DNA from: Pirellulales bacterium
GTDB taxonomy: Bacteria; Planctomycetota; Planctomycetia; Pirellulales; Thermoguttaceae
Assembly (NCBI GenBank): GCA_016935315.1
Contig: JAFGRD010000086.1
Location: forward strand, 1 to 33,794
DNA: 33,794 nucleotides
Reading direction: 5' to 3'
Made by a program: the position numbers and the translations under genes. A model generated the notes under the pieces. It saw only the letters and a program-made list of their open reading frames with translations, did no database searches and had not been told where the DNA came from. Shown piece by piece: positions 26,673-33,794 of this stretch. Within the stretch, counting starts at the first letter, position 1; every line of letters begins with the position of its first letter.

Positions 26673-29393
26673 TCACGGGGCCCGGCGCCGGCCGGCCTGC
26701 ACGGCGGCCAGTTGGGCTTGGTAGAACTGGGCCAATTCGGGCCGGCCGCCTTCGCGGAAGCGGGTGATCCCGCGCTCGTACATCTCGACGCAGTACTCGC
26801 TGAGTCGATCCCCGCGCATCCGCGGGATCTTCGGCAGAAACGCCTGATAGAAATCCAGCAGGTCGTTGCCTTGCCCTGCGGCCAGCCGGCAGATCTCTTC
26901 CAGCTTATCCAGCATCTGCGGGACGTATCGGCCCTCTTCGGGAAACTGCATGATGGTCAGGCCCAGCCCGTCGACGGCTTCGGCATATTGCTTGTCCTCG
27001 ACGAGGTATTCCGTGTACCTCAGCCTGGCCTTGCACGCCAAATCGGGGCGCCCGGCCTGCTCGTAGAGCAGCACCAGCCGGCCGAACAGCCTGGCCCGCT
27101 GCTTGCGAACGTCCTGATAGGCCACCAGATCGTCGAAGACTTCCCAAGTGAAATCGGGGAAGGCGGCAAACGTCTGAAACAGCTTCTCCAGCGCCACCAT
27201 CATGGCCCGATCGTGCTTCTTGGTTACGGTTCCGTTGCGCGACATCTGCGCGATGGCGCTCCAGGCGTCTTCGTTTCCCGGGCAGCGGTTGATCACGTTG
27301 TTGAGGAATCCCAGTTGTTCCGCGACGTCCATGTCGAGGCTGTCGCGGAGCATCGGGAAGGCCTTCATGATCAGTGCGGCGTGCCGCTTCGCCCGGGGAC
27401 TCATGCCCACCGTGTGCAGCCGCAGCTCCAATTGCCGATCGGAGATTTTTTCGCCGGTTTGCGGGTCGACGAGGTTTCCGACGTAGTACTGGTCCAGCCG
27501 GTATCGACCGTGCGACTGCAAGGAAAACTGGATGCTGTTTCGCGTCACGTTCTGCAGCTCGACCCACATCACCCAGGCGTGCAACTCCCCGAACCTCGAC
27601 TCCCCCCCCACGTAGGCTGCGGGGAGGCCAATGCTTTTTCCGACGCGTGCGGCGAAGTCGGCCTGCATGGCACAAACGCCGCCGAATCGCCGGATGTTCT
27701 CCAGCGTGTACGGCTTGCCGCCCAACGCCGTGGTGGCGCCCTGCGAATCGAGCATTCGCTCGTCGTAGGGGACATCCTGATAGCACTTCCCGTACATCAC
27801 GATCTTGGCGTCGCTGCCGTAGTTCTGCATCGCCCACTGCCGCTCTTGCTGGGGCGTGGGGTGATTGACGACGTGGATCAGAAACTCCCAAGGCAGGAAC
27901 TGCGCACGCATTTGCAGCGACTGGTGGCCGCCGGCCAGGTAGGCGAAGTTCTCGACCGACCCCAGCAAGCCGCCGGGTATCGTGCTCTTCGTCCTCCGCT
28001 GGTGGCGTGCGTAGTCGTAGACGCCCTGGTCTGGCCGGTCCCAGGTGACCGCCGTGGCCATTGCCAGTTCGGCGTACGTTTCGAGTTGATCGGGAAACCG
28101 CTTTCGCAACTCGTTGAACACGGCAAGGGCCCCGCCCACGTCGTCGCGATCCGGCCGAATCGCCGTGTAAAGCTCTTCCTGGATCTCCGTGTGGGCATCG
28201 AACCACTCGGCCATCGCCTCGGCGTCGGCTCCGAGCCCCAAACGGATCGAGTCGCGCTGCTGTTGCTCGAACCGCTCGGCGAAGATGCGTCGCAAGGTCG
28301 GGTACTGCTTGTCGGGGAACAGCCGGTTCCGTTTGTAGAGACCGAGGATCATCTTGTCGCTTTCGGCGGTCAGCGCCTCCGCTGGCGGCACTTCCGGTGA
28401 GACCGGCTGTTGCGATGCCCCGGAACTTCCGGTCGACGGTTCCCCACCCGCCGCCGAGGGATCGATCGGGACCCGTGACCGATCGTCACCCGCCGTAGCC
28501 GCAAGATCGGCAACGCTCGGCGCAGCTTCGGCGGCGACAAGCCGGACCGAAAAGCCCTGCTCGGCCTGCAAACCGTCGTCCCCGGTTTCTTCAACGCACA
28601 CCTTGAATCGATGGGTCTTCCCAGGATCGGCTCCCGTCGGATCCCAGTGGAATTGTCCCGTCTTGGCGTCGATCCTGGCGCCCGGGGGGACTTCTCCCAG
28701 AAGGCGGAAGGTCAGGCCTCGCGAGGGACTGTCTGGATCCTCCGCCGTTGCCGTCAGTGTCAGCTCACTTCTGGCATCGATGATCCGATCGGCGATGGGC
28801 TGCAATACGGGAGGCCGATGCACCTCGGCGACGCGGACCGTGAATCGCCGCTGGATGCTCAGGGCGTTCGTCCCGGAGGTGGCAACACGGACTGTGACCT
28901 GATGCGTCCCCGGACCTTGCCGCTCGCTGGGACGCCACGAGAACCGGCCGGTTCGCGCGTCGATCTGGGCCCCCTCGGGGGCCTCGGGGAGCGAGTAGTG
29001 CAACCGGTCGGGGGACATGCCCGTTGCCTCCACCTCGACATCGAATCGCAGCCAACTCAACTCGTCGACTTCTCGATCGTCAATCGGTTTGACGGCCAAG
29101 GTTTCCGCATTGCCCAGCATCGAAAGTGCCAGGATCGCCAGGGCAAGACACCCCATGGCGGCCAGTCCGCCGGCAACCGGCAACGGTATCCCCTTGCGGC
29201 GCTTTCGGATACGCTGCGAATCGGTAGTCCTTTCGGAGAGAGCACCGAAATCGAACGGTTCGGCCGCCTCGGGCGCGGTCGCCGGCGGGGGCGGACGGGG
29301 CTCGCTACGGACTGGCGGCCTTCTCGCCGTGTGTTCGCCACGGCGCGGAGCGGGCGACGGAGGCTTTTTGCTATCTCCCGGCAATTCAGCCAT
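26673..29393 (-). CDS. One-TM protein with two Ig-like domains and a transglutaminase-like core
   Basis: 906 residues from ATG 29393, preferred over 29438 because GGGAGG lies eight bases upstream. The N-terminal 70 residues are Pro/Arg-rich, followed by a TM helix at about 71-93 (VAGGLAAMGCLALAILALSM). Two cadherin/He_PIG-like Ig domains follow (about 98-290), each with the pattern GAxIDAxTGxFxWxP (GAQIDARTGRFSWRP, GARIDAKTGQFHWDP). After a Ser/Pro linker comes a helical region and then a transglutaminase-like core: Cys574 in RRFGGVCAMQADFA, His605 in GELHAWVMW and Asp634 in GRYRLDQYY form a plausible catalytic triad. The last 250 residues look TPR-like. Probably acts outside the inner membrane as a peptidase or cross-linker. 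It is divergent from the Ser/Thr kinase gene. Confidence 0.8.
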   Translation of the reverse strand: MAELPGDSKKPPSPAPRRGEHTARRPPVRSEPRPPPPATAPEAAEPFDFGALSERTTDSQRIRKRRKGIPLPVAGGLAAMGCLALAILALSMLGNAETLAVKPIDDREVDELSWLRFDVEVEATGMSPDRLHYSLPEAPEGAQIDARTGRFSWRPSERQGPGTHQVTVRVATSGTNALSIQRRFTVRVAEVHRPPVLQPIADRIIDARSELTLTATAEDPDSPSRGLTFRLLGEVPPGARIDAKTGQFHWDPTGADPGKTHRFKVCVEETGDDGLQAEQGFSVRLVAAEAAPSVADLAATAGDDRSRVPIDPSAAGGEPSTGSSGASQQPVSPEVPPAEALTAESDKMILGLYKRNRLFPDKQYPTLRRIFAERFEQQQRDSIRLGLGADAEAMAEWFDAHTEIQEELYTAIRPDRDDVGGALAVFNELRKRFPDQLETYAELAMATAVTWDRPDQGVYDYARHQRRTKSTIPGGLLGSVENFAYLAGGHQSLQMRAQFLPWEFLIHVVNHPTPQQERQWAMQNYGSDAKIVMYGKCYQDVPYDERMLDSQGATTALGGKPYTLENIRRFGGVCAMQADFAARVGKSIGLPAAYVGGESRFGELHAWVMWVELQNVTRNSIQFSLQSHGRYRLDQYYVGNLVDPQTGEKISDRQLELRLHTVGMSPRAKRHAALIMKAFPMLRDSLDMDVAEQLGFLNNVINRCPGNEDAWSAIAQMSRNGTVTKKHDRAMMVALEKLFQTFAAFPDFTWEVFDDLVAYQDVRKQRARLFGRLVLLYEQAGRPDLACKARLRYTEYLVEDKQYAEAVDGLGLTIMQFPEEGRYVPQMLDKLEEICRLAAGQGNDLLDFYQAFLPKIPRMRGDRLSEYCVEMYERGITRFREGGRPELAQFYQAQLAAVQAGRRRAP

Positions 29394-29454
29394 GGACGAA
29401 CCTCCCTCGAAACCCGTCTCCCCCCACGTGGATGACACGTGTTACAATACCCAT

Positions 29455-29481
29455 ATTATACCCACTATGGGCCGATGTCAC
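29455..29481 (-). promoter_or_regulatory. Candidate promoter of the transglutaminase-like gene
   Basis: On the minus strand GTGACA (29481-29476), a 15-base spacer and a perfect TATAAT (29460-29455) lie about 60 bases before the ATG at 29393. The spacer is shorter than ideal. A near-palindrome TGACACGTGTTA (29433-29444) sits between the -10 box and the start codon. Confidence 0.4.
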
Positions 29482-29633
29482 GGGCCGAAGGCGAGAACAC
29501 CGGCGACCAGGAATCGGGGTGAAGGCGGTTGGCGTGTTGCCATCGCGGGTCGCCGCGCCCATACTGGTATTGGGTTTGCCTACTTGCTGTGCGAATCGCC
29601 TTCCTGCCGGGTCTAGTGCGACCCACGAACGCC

Positions 29634-31211
29634 ATGAGCGACGCAACCGACAAGCCGACCAAGACCACCCCTCGGGTCGATCTCTCCGGAAGACATTTCG
29701 GAGATTTCCGCCTGCTGCGACGGTTGGGCCGTGGGGCCATGGCCGACGTGTATCTGGCCGAGCAGAGCGGGTTGCGGCGGCGGGTCGCCGTGAAGATCCT
29801 CCGGCCCGAGTTGGCCAACGACCAAACCTACTTGAAGCGGTTTGAAATCGAGGCCCAGGCGGCCGCTTCCTTGGTCCACGCCAATATCGTGCAGATCTAC
29901 GAAGTGGGATACCTCGAAGGCCTGCGGTTCATTGTCCAAGAGTACGTGCAGGGTCAGAACCTTCAGGATTGGGTCACCAGACACGGTCCCCCCGATTTGC
30001 CCCATGCGCTGTCGATCATGCGTCAAGGTGCCGCCGCACTGGCCAAAGCGGCCGAGCAGGGCGTGGTCCATCGGGACATCAAGCCCGAAAACATCCTGCT
30101 TACGCAAACCGGCGAAGTGAAAGTAGCCGATTTCGGGTTGGCCCGAGTCGCCCGTGAAGGCGAGGCGGTCGATTTGACCCAGGTCGGCGTGACGCTGGGC
30201 ACACCCTTGTACATGAGCCCCGAACAGGTCGAAGGCAAGCCCCTGGACCCCCGCAGCGACATCTATTCGTTCGGCGTGACTTGCTATCAGATGTTGGCCG
30301 GTACCCCGCCGTTTAGCAGCGAGACGGCCCTCGGCGTGGCGGTCCAGCACCTAAACAGACAGCCCGAGGTCTTGGAGAACCTCCGACCGGACCTGCCGCC
30401 CGCCTTGTGCCGAATAGTCCACAAGATGCTGGCCAAGCCCCCCGAAAAGCGTTTCCAATCGGCCCGGGATCTGCTCCGGGAGTTGCGGCGACTGCATCTG
30501 GAACACTTCGGGGACGATTGGCCCGAAGAGCTGCCGGGCTGGGAGACAACTGGGGTCGAGCTGCCCGCCGATTCGCGGGCGGCCACGACCCAACATCTCG
30601 GTGCGTTGATGAAGACCATGGCACTGCAGAGGCCGTCCCGCCGCACGCGATGGGCCCTTTGGGGAGGCGCGGCCGGCTCGTTTCTGCTGGGGGGCGTGTT
30701 CGCCTGGTTTGCCGCCGCGGAGCCTTCTCTGCTGGCGGGCGCCAAGGCCCCGCCGCCCAAAATCCCGCGGCAGGAATCCGCGCTGCAGCAGTATCTGGAC
30801 GCTAGCCGGATTGGCACCGAAGAGGCCTGGCAGTGTGTGCTCGACTACTTCCCGGACAAGCAGTATTTCACCCGCCGCGCAAAGCAGCAGTTGGCCCGCA
30901 TCCATCTCCGCGAGGGCGACTACGACCAGGCGCTGATCCTATTCAATGGTTTCGCCGACCCCGGCGAGCCGGACGTGGGGCTGCGCGCGTTTGGACTGGC
31001 CGGGAAATGCGGGGTGCTGACGCTGCTGGGTAAGTACGGCGAGTCGGCCCTGGTCCTCGACGAACTCTGGCCAATCCGTTCCGAGCTGCGCGACGAGCAG
31101 ATGCGGAAGTTGCTCGACTCCGTGGTCAAGACGAACCAGTCGAACCTGGGTGCCCATTCAACCCGCCAATGGGATGAGTGGCTTGCCGAGAAATTCCCGG
31201 AGGATGGTTGA
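29634..31211 (+). CDS. Membrane-anchored Ser/Thr protein kinase (PknB-like) with a C-terminal repeat region
   Basis: 525 residues from ATG 29634; in-frame upstream codons to 29529 add a non-conserved stretch and were left out. The Hanks-type kinase domain spans about 20-290: glycine loop LGRGAMADVYLAE, catalytic Lys in VAVKIL (about 53), HRDIKPEN (146-153), DFGLA (166-170), the activation segment GTPLYMSPEQV and SDIYSFGVTCYQMLAG. All catalytic residues are present. A TM helix lies at about 341-362 (LWGGAAGSFLLGGVFAWFA), and the outer part has TPR-like helices (QQLARIHLREGDYDQALILF). Such kinases phosphorylate regulators in response to envelope signals. No cognate phosphatase is nearby; the divergent transglutaminase-like protein is a possible partner. 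Confidence 0.93.
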   Translation: MSDATDKPTKTTPRVDLSGRHFGDFRLLRRLGRGAMADVYLAEQSGLRRRVAVKILRPELANDQTYLKRFEIEAQAAASLVHANIVQIYEVGYLEGLRFIVQEYVQGQNLQDWVTRHGPPDLPHALSIMRQGAAALAKAAEQGVVHRDIKPENILLTQTGEVKVADFGLARVAREGEAVDLTQVGVTLGTPLYMSPEQVEGKPLDPRSDIYSFGVTCYQMLAGTPPFSSETALGVAVQHLNRQPEVLENLRPDLPPALCRIVHKMLAKPPEKRFQSARDLLRELRRLHLEHFGDDWPEELPGWETTGVELPADSRAATTQHLGALMKTMALQRPSRRTRWALWGGAAGSFLLGGVFAWFAAAEPSLLAGAKAPPPKIPRQESALQQYLDASRIGTEEAWQCVLDYFPDKQYFTRRAKQQLARIHLREGDYDQALILFNGFADPGEPDVGLRAFGLAGKCGVLTLLGKYGESALVLDELWPIRSELRDEQMRKLLDSVVKTNQSNLGAHSTRQWDEWLAEKFPEDG

Positions 31212-31237
31212 CGGTCAGTGCCGCCGCTGGTAGATGT

Positions 31238-32725
31238 TTAAGTGAAGTGGCGACCGACGTCGATAGGAGCCGTTGAGCTTTGCCCCCTTCGTCTAGTGGC
31301 CCAGGACATCGGATTCTCAGTCCGAAGACAGGGGTTCGACTCCCCTAGGGGGTACTGGTGTAACTCCACGGGGTTACACTCAGTCTTACTGGATCGCTCT
31401 AAGCCCTTGTCAACAAGGGCTTTCTGAGTTTCTTGGGACTCAGTGGGATTCGGTAAGGCAGGGTAGCGCGCCGGGTTTTGCGCCGCCTTTTCGTCTTCTC
31501 GCGCGCCGGATTTTGCGCCGCCCGGCCGGTGGTCACGGGTATCATCGCGACCGGGGTGCGTGCGATCGGTTGGCTCCTCACGGTGCGCGGCAGCGTTGCC
31601 CGGGGTGGGTGCGTCTGCCGGCTTCCCATCCACCCCGATCGCCTTTTGGAAATGGTCCTCGGTCACCTGGCGGTAGTGCCGGTTGGCGATGGCTTCGCTG
31701 TGGCCGAACCACGCCTCGCAGACGTGGCCGGGGAACTTGTCCGCCGCGTCGGTGACCGCCGAGGCCCGCATGTTCACCCACGGCTTCTCCCAAAGCTCCA
31801 CCCCGGCCCGGGCAGCCAGCTTGCCGAGCCAGGTTCGGCGATTGCTCTTCGGGGTGATGTTCGGAAATATCCGGTCCTTGCCCTCCGGGGCCGCTACCCA
31901 CGCTTCACGGAGAAACGGTGCCAGTTCTGGAAAGATGGGCACGATCCGCGTACCCTTGCCATACCGCTCGTTCTTGGGGGCGTGGACGATAAACCGGTCC
32001 CGCTCCCAGTTCACCTCCGACCAGAGCAGGCCGACCAACTCGGACGGAATCCGTAAGCCGGCATACCGCGCCAGTGCGACGATGAGTCGCTGCAATGGGC
32101 TGCGGCACTCGTCGAGCAAGAGCTGTGTGTTTTCCAGGGTGACATAGTGCTGTCGGTCCGGATTGACTTGCGCCGGAGTCGCGATGCCGGCAAACGGGTT
32201 TTCCGATACGAGTTTCCGCCGACTTGCAACCCGAAAGAACTGCCTGGCCCGCTTGACTTCCCGCGATACGGTCGATTCGCTCAGTTCCTGATTGACCATC
32301 CATTGCCGAAACCGGTCGGCCTCTCCCGGCGTTACGTCGCGTAGGTCCATTTCCTCGCCGAAGAACTCGATCAGGTGGTCGATCGGCGATTGCCAATTTC
32401 GGCGGGTGTTTGGCTTCAAGTCCTTTCGCTCGTCAAGAATCGACCGCAAGAACGATCCCAACCTGGCCACGCCGCGCCGCTCGAACAGCCCGGTGTCAGC
32501 CAGTTTGTTGTGCATGTCATCAGGGAGGCTCGCCACCCAAGCTGTCGTATCCGGATCGAGCGGCTGGCAGGCGATGCGAGCCGACACGATGGCCTCAACC
32601 CGCGATCGAATCAACCCAGCCGCCTTCTTGCTGATCTTTCCAAGACGTATCGTTCGCCGCCGACCATCCGGGGCCTTGAAAATCAACCTTCGTCGTCCAT
32701 TCGGATCGTTTGCAATGGAGGCCAT
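31238..32725 (-). CDS. Tyrosine recombinase (phage-type integrase), frame running antisense through tRNA-Glu
   Basis: 495 residues from ATG 32725. The N-terminal part holds an SAM-like core-binding domain (residues about 85-175). Catalytic residues: Arg225 in RYAGLRIPSEL, Lys in APKNERYGKGTRI (about 251-257), Arg320 in PWVNMRAS, His342 in WFGHSEAIANRHY and Tyr351 as nucleophile. The canonical His of the HxxR box is Val here; from memory, planctomycete integrases often vary at this box. Conserved sequence ends near 366. The remaining 130 residues are charged and low in complexity, and residues about 458-482 are simply the antisense translation of the tRNA gene. This is the first gene of an element inserted at that tRNA. 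The start lies 16 bases after the XRE gene stop, so they may be co-transcribed. Confidence 0.92.
   Translation of the reverse strand: MASIANDPNGRRRLIFKAPDGRRRTIRLGKISKKAAGLIRSRVEAIVSARIACQPLDPDTTAWVASLPDDMHNKLADTGLFERRGVARLGSFLRSILDERKDLKPNTRRNWQSPIDHLIEFFGEEMDLRDVTPGEADRFRQWMVNQELSESTVSREVKRARQFFRVASRRKLVSENPFAGIATPAQVNPDRQHYVTLENTQLLLDECRSPLQRLIVALARYAGLRIPSELVGLLWSEVNWERDRFIVHAPKNERYGKGTRIVPIFPELAPFLREAWVAAPEGKDRIFPNITPKSNRRTWLGKLAARAGVELWEKPWVNMRASAVTDAADKFPGHVCEAWFGHSEAIANRHYRQVTEDHFQKAIGVDGKPADAPTPGNAAAHREEPTDRTHPGRDDTRDHRPGGAKSGAREDEKAAQNPARYPALPNPTESQETQKALVDKGLERSSKTECNPVELHQYPLGESNPCLRTENPMSWATRRRGQSSTAPIDVGRHFT
31282..31354 (+). tRNA. tRNA-Glu (anticodon CTC)
   Basis: A full cloverleaf can be drawn. 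The acceptor stem is GCCCCCT (31282-31288) with AGGGGGT (31347-31353) and discriminator A31354; the first pair is G-U. The anticodon stem TCGGA/TCCGA encloses the loop TTCTCAG, so the anticodon is CTC (reads GAG). The T arm is AGGGG-TTCGACT-CCCCT, and the D arm begins GTCTAGTGGCC. CCA is not encoded. It lies 70 bases after the kinase gene. The minus-strand integrase frame covers it completely. Confidence 0.95.
31358..31379. repeat. Inverted repeat with 8-base spacer just after the tRNA, candidate recombinase core site
   Basis: GTGTAAC (31358-31364) and GTTACAC (31373-31379) are perfect inverted arms around TCCACGGG. The geometry (7-bp arms, 8-bp centre) matches core sites of tyrosine recombinases. 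It starts four bases after the tRNA discriminator base. It could instead be a minor hairpin in the tRNA trailer. Confidence 0.45.
31401..31426 (+). terminator. Rho-independent-like terminator downstream of tRNA-Glu
   Basis: AAGCCCTTGT (31401-31410) and ACAAGGGCTT (31413-31422) are perfect 10-bp arms around CA, followed by TTCTGAGTTTCTT. It ends 68 bases past the tRNA and would stop plus-strand transcription before it enters the antisense of int. It lies within the 3' part of the integrase frame. Confidence 0.65.
31466..31522. repeat. Direct repeat of 22 bp with one mismatch inside the integrase 3' extension
   Basis: 31466-31487 and 31501-31522 share GCGCGCCGG(G/A)TTTTGCGCCGCC (22 bases, one difference), with 13 bases between the copies. 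They lie in the non-conserved tail of the integrase frame, about 110-170 bases from the tRNA end. Arm-type recombinase sites often sit at such distances from the core, but slippage in low-complexity coding DNA is an alternative. Confidence 0.7.
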
Positions 32726-32741
32726 GCTTCACCCTCGTAGT

Positions 32742-32960
32742 CTATGTCCGCCTGGTTTTCCGACAGACTTCCAAGTCAAAATAGTCCATAAGTATGTCCG
32801 CCAAATCCAGTCGTAGTGACTGCTCGCCTCTGGCGAACTTGGCGATGGCTTGCCGTTTCAGCCCCGTATCCCGCTCCAGTTGACGCAAGCTGGCATCACA
32901 AACCTTTATTTCCTGAAGGAGAGCTTCAGTCAAGGACTTGTACCGCCTATTTCGCCGCAT
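32742..32960 (-). CDS. XRE-family helix-turn-helix regulator
   Basis: 72 residues from ATG 32960, with GAGGGA four bases upstream; an in-frame TTG at 33014 would add 18 residues with no support. After a short basic N-terminus, residues 23-65 form a Cro/XRE HTH: DASLRQLERDTGLKRQAIAK is the helix-turn-helix and FARGEQSLRLDLADILMDYF the following helices. Such small proteins act as repressors or directionality factors in integrative elements. It lies between the HTH/excisionase gene and the integrase, on the same strand. Confidence 0.8.
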   Translation of the reverse strand: MRRNRRYKSLTEALLQEIKVCDASLRQLERDTGLKRQAIAKFARGEQSLRLDLADILMDYFDLEVCRKTRRT

Positions 32961-33045
32961 CACGTCCCTCGCATCCCGGCTTGGTGGGTTGCGTCCAACA
33001 GACTGGGCATCCAAGGTAATTATTATTACCTACCTCGCCCCGCAG

Positions 33046-33297
33046 TCAAGGGGCTGCCTCCGAGTTGTCCTCCGCCTTCTCACTTGCTTCGAGCAGCCAT
33101 TTCCGCAGCCGTTCAACCGGGAATAGCCGGACTCGTCCGACCTTCACTGACGGTATTTCACCACTATTGGCCATGTTATGCAAGAAACTCTCGGACAGAC
33201 CGCAGGCAAGAGCGGCCTCGGGAAACCGAAGCGCCAGACGCGGTACGGGATCGGTTTCGATTGGATGAAAGACATCGTTCTGTTTCGGCACGGACAT
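33046..33297 (-). CDS. Excisionase-like helix-turn-helix protein
   Basis: 83 residues from ATG 33297, with AAAGG about ten bases upstream; the frame is open to 33411, but that leader is not conserved-looking. Residues 23-70 read as a MerR/excisionase-type winged helix: RFPEAALACGLSESFLHNM, then SGEIPSVKVGRVRLFPVERL, with the Gly-Arg-Val wing that contacts DNA. The C-terminus is an acidic tail. Such proteins bind near att sites and favour excision, or act as general regulators of the element. 85 bases separate it from the XRE gene. Confidence 0.78.
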   Translation of the reverse strand: MSVPKQNDVFHPIETDPVPRLALRFPEAALACGLSESFLHNMANSGEIPSVKVGRVRLFPVERLRKWLLEASEKAEDNSEAAP

Positions 33298-33407
33298 TGG
33301 CGAGCGCCTTTCGTCACGAGTAGCTTCAAATTGGCACGGGAGGAGAAAGCCGGTGGTCATAAGGAATGGAGATCTCAACAACCGGCAGTGACGGTAGTAG
33401 CGAATGG

Positions 33408-33722
33408 TCAACCCGCCAGCACTGCATCGTCTGGCACAAGCGGCCGGCAGTTGTCGATAGCGCGGCGGATCAGGAGCGCGACGACGCGGGCGTCCTCTAC
33501 GGCCGTGTGGGCAACCTCGCCGGGGATGTCGGCTCGTTCCATGCAGGTCTTTGTGTCAGGCAGTTCGACGCCATCGGTCTCCGGCTGCCAGTACAGAGCG
33601 GCCGGGTCCAGGATGCGGTGGTGGACCTGGATGTGCTTGTCCCAACTGGTGATTTTGCTCAGGAAACGAGCGTCGAAGCTGGCGTAGTTCTTGCCGGCCA
33701 CCACGGAGGGCAATGGGGTCAA
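33408..33722 (-). CDS. 3'-5' exonuclease (DEDDh/DnaQ type) fragment lacking the first catalytic motif
   Basis: 104 residues; the only start is a TTG at 33722 with no ribosome-binding site. The family match begins at once with motif II (VVAGKNYASFDARFL) and includes motif III, EVAHTAVEDARVVALLIRR, with the H-x4-D pair. Motif I (the DxE that binds metal) should lie about 60-80 residues before motif II, but an in-frame stop is only about 45 bases upstream of the TTG. The N-terminus is therefore lost or in another frame past the window. An imperfect inverted repeat begins right at the break (33715). Probably a pseudogene or an element-disrupted gene; functional activity is unlikely. Confidence 0.6.
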   Translation of the reverse strand: MTPLPSVVAGKNYASFDARFLSKITSWDKHIQVHHRILDPAALYWQPETDGVELPDTKTCMERADIPGEVAHTAVEDARVVALLIRRAIDNCRPLVPDDAVLAG

Positions 33723-33781
33723 CTCTTGACATTTGACATATCCGCCTAGACGGCGACGAAAACATCATCAGTTGTGACCCC
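33715..33781. repeat. Short inverted repeat flanking 53 bases at the broken exonuclease end
   Basis: GGGGTCA (33715-33721) and TGACCCC (33775-33781) are perfect inverted arms; the next bases (ACTCTTGACA and AGTTG) are only loosely related. TTGACA-like units recur between them (33726-33731, 33733-33738 TTGACA). It may be the end of a small inserted element. Confidence 0.35.
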
Positions 33782-33794
33782 TCTTCCCGACGCG

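Larger units (their letters stand above)
31355..33794. mobile_element. Left end of an integrated element at tRNA-Glu, right end outside the window
   Basis: The element begins at or just inside the 3' end of the tRNA gene and carries, all on the minus strand, an integrase, an XRE-type regulator, an excisionase-like HTH protein and an exonuclease fragment. This gene order, with int nearest the tRNA, is typical of integrative elements and prophages. The matching att copy (a repeat of the tRNA 3' end) should lie beyond 33794. No structural phage or conjugation gene is visible, so the type is open. Confidence 0.8.

Noticed and set aside
26712-28400. 562-codon plus-strand frame opposite the transglutaminase-like gene
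   Set aside because: Antisense of a gene with clear Ig-like and transglutaminase motifs; no features of its own.
1-33794. CRISPR array or rRNA genes
   Set aside because: No regularly spaced direct repeats and no conserved rRNA segments were seen; the only tandem repeats are the 15-bp coding repeats in the CAP gene.

Overview
The window looks like chromosomal DNA of a planctomycete, probably of the Pirellulales/Pirellulaceae type. This rests on family knowledge and is not a phylogenetic result. The signs are GC-rich DNA, mostly single-gene or two-gene units facing each other, an ECF sigma factor overlapping a one-TM partner with a pilin-like H-X-DG domain, a giant secreted protein carrying the planctomycete LERLEPRRVL N-terminal motif with lamin-tail, CotH and dockerin-like parts, YVTN propellers, and a membrane-anchored Ser/Thr kinase.

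Layout, left to right. 1-1522 (minus): an uncharacterised helical-repeat protein running off the left edge, overlapped by a secreted YVTN beta-propeller that looks cut short. 2129-3810 (plus): ECF sigma factor and translationally coupled membrane partner. 4005-6734 (plus): a GT39/ArnT-like membrane glycosyltransferase, a spacer full of inverted repeats, and an uncharacterised protein. 6815-7987 (minus): XylR-type regulator. 8322-15407 (plus): the 2361-residue secreted multidomain protein. 15461-16759 (minus): AmpG/PAT-type MFS transporter. 17151-17696 (plus): exported CAP-domain protein. 17836-20352 (minus): TadG-like von Willebrand A protein and a PlsC-type acyltransferase. 20440-23655: YfcE-type phosphoesterase, RimI acetyltransferase, a secreted Cys/Pro-rich protein and a zinc-ribbon membrane protein. 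23779-26668: M32 carboxypeptidase, a small putative lipoprotein and a BshB1-type deacetylase. 26673-31211: a divergent pair, a one-TM protein with two Ig-like domains and a transglutaminase-like core opposite a Ser/Thr kinase.

The right end (31282 onward) is the left edge of an integrated element. A tRNA-Glu(CTC) gene is followed directly by a minus-strand tyrosine recombinase whose reading frame runs antisense through the whole tRNA. Behind it lie an XRE-type regulator, an excisionase-like HTH protein and a 3'-5' exonuclease fragment that lacks its first catalytic motif. The other end of the element is outside the window.

Most of the window is ordinary planctomycete chromosome with a strong cell-surface theme. 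The points that most deserve a second look are the tRNA/integrase junction with a recombinase-core-like inverted repeat, the kinase/transglutaminase divergent pair, the nested domain architecture of the giant protein, the truncated propeller, and the stacked palindromes at 5483-5718. I did not find a clearly new defence or enzymatic system.
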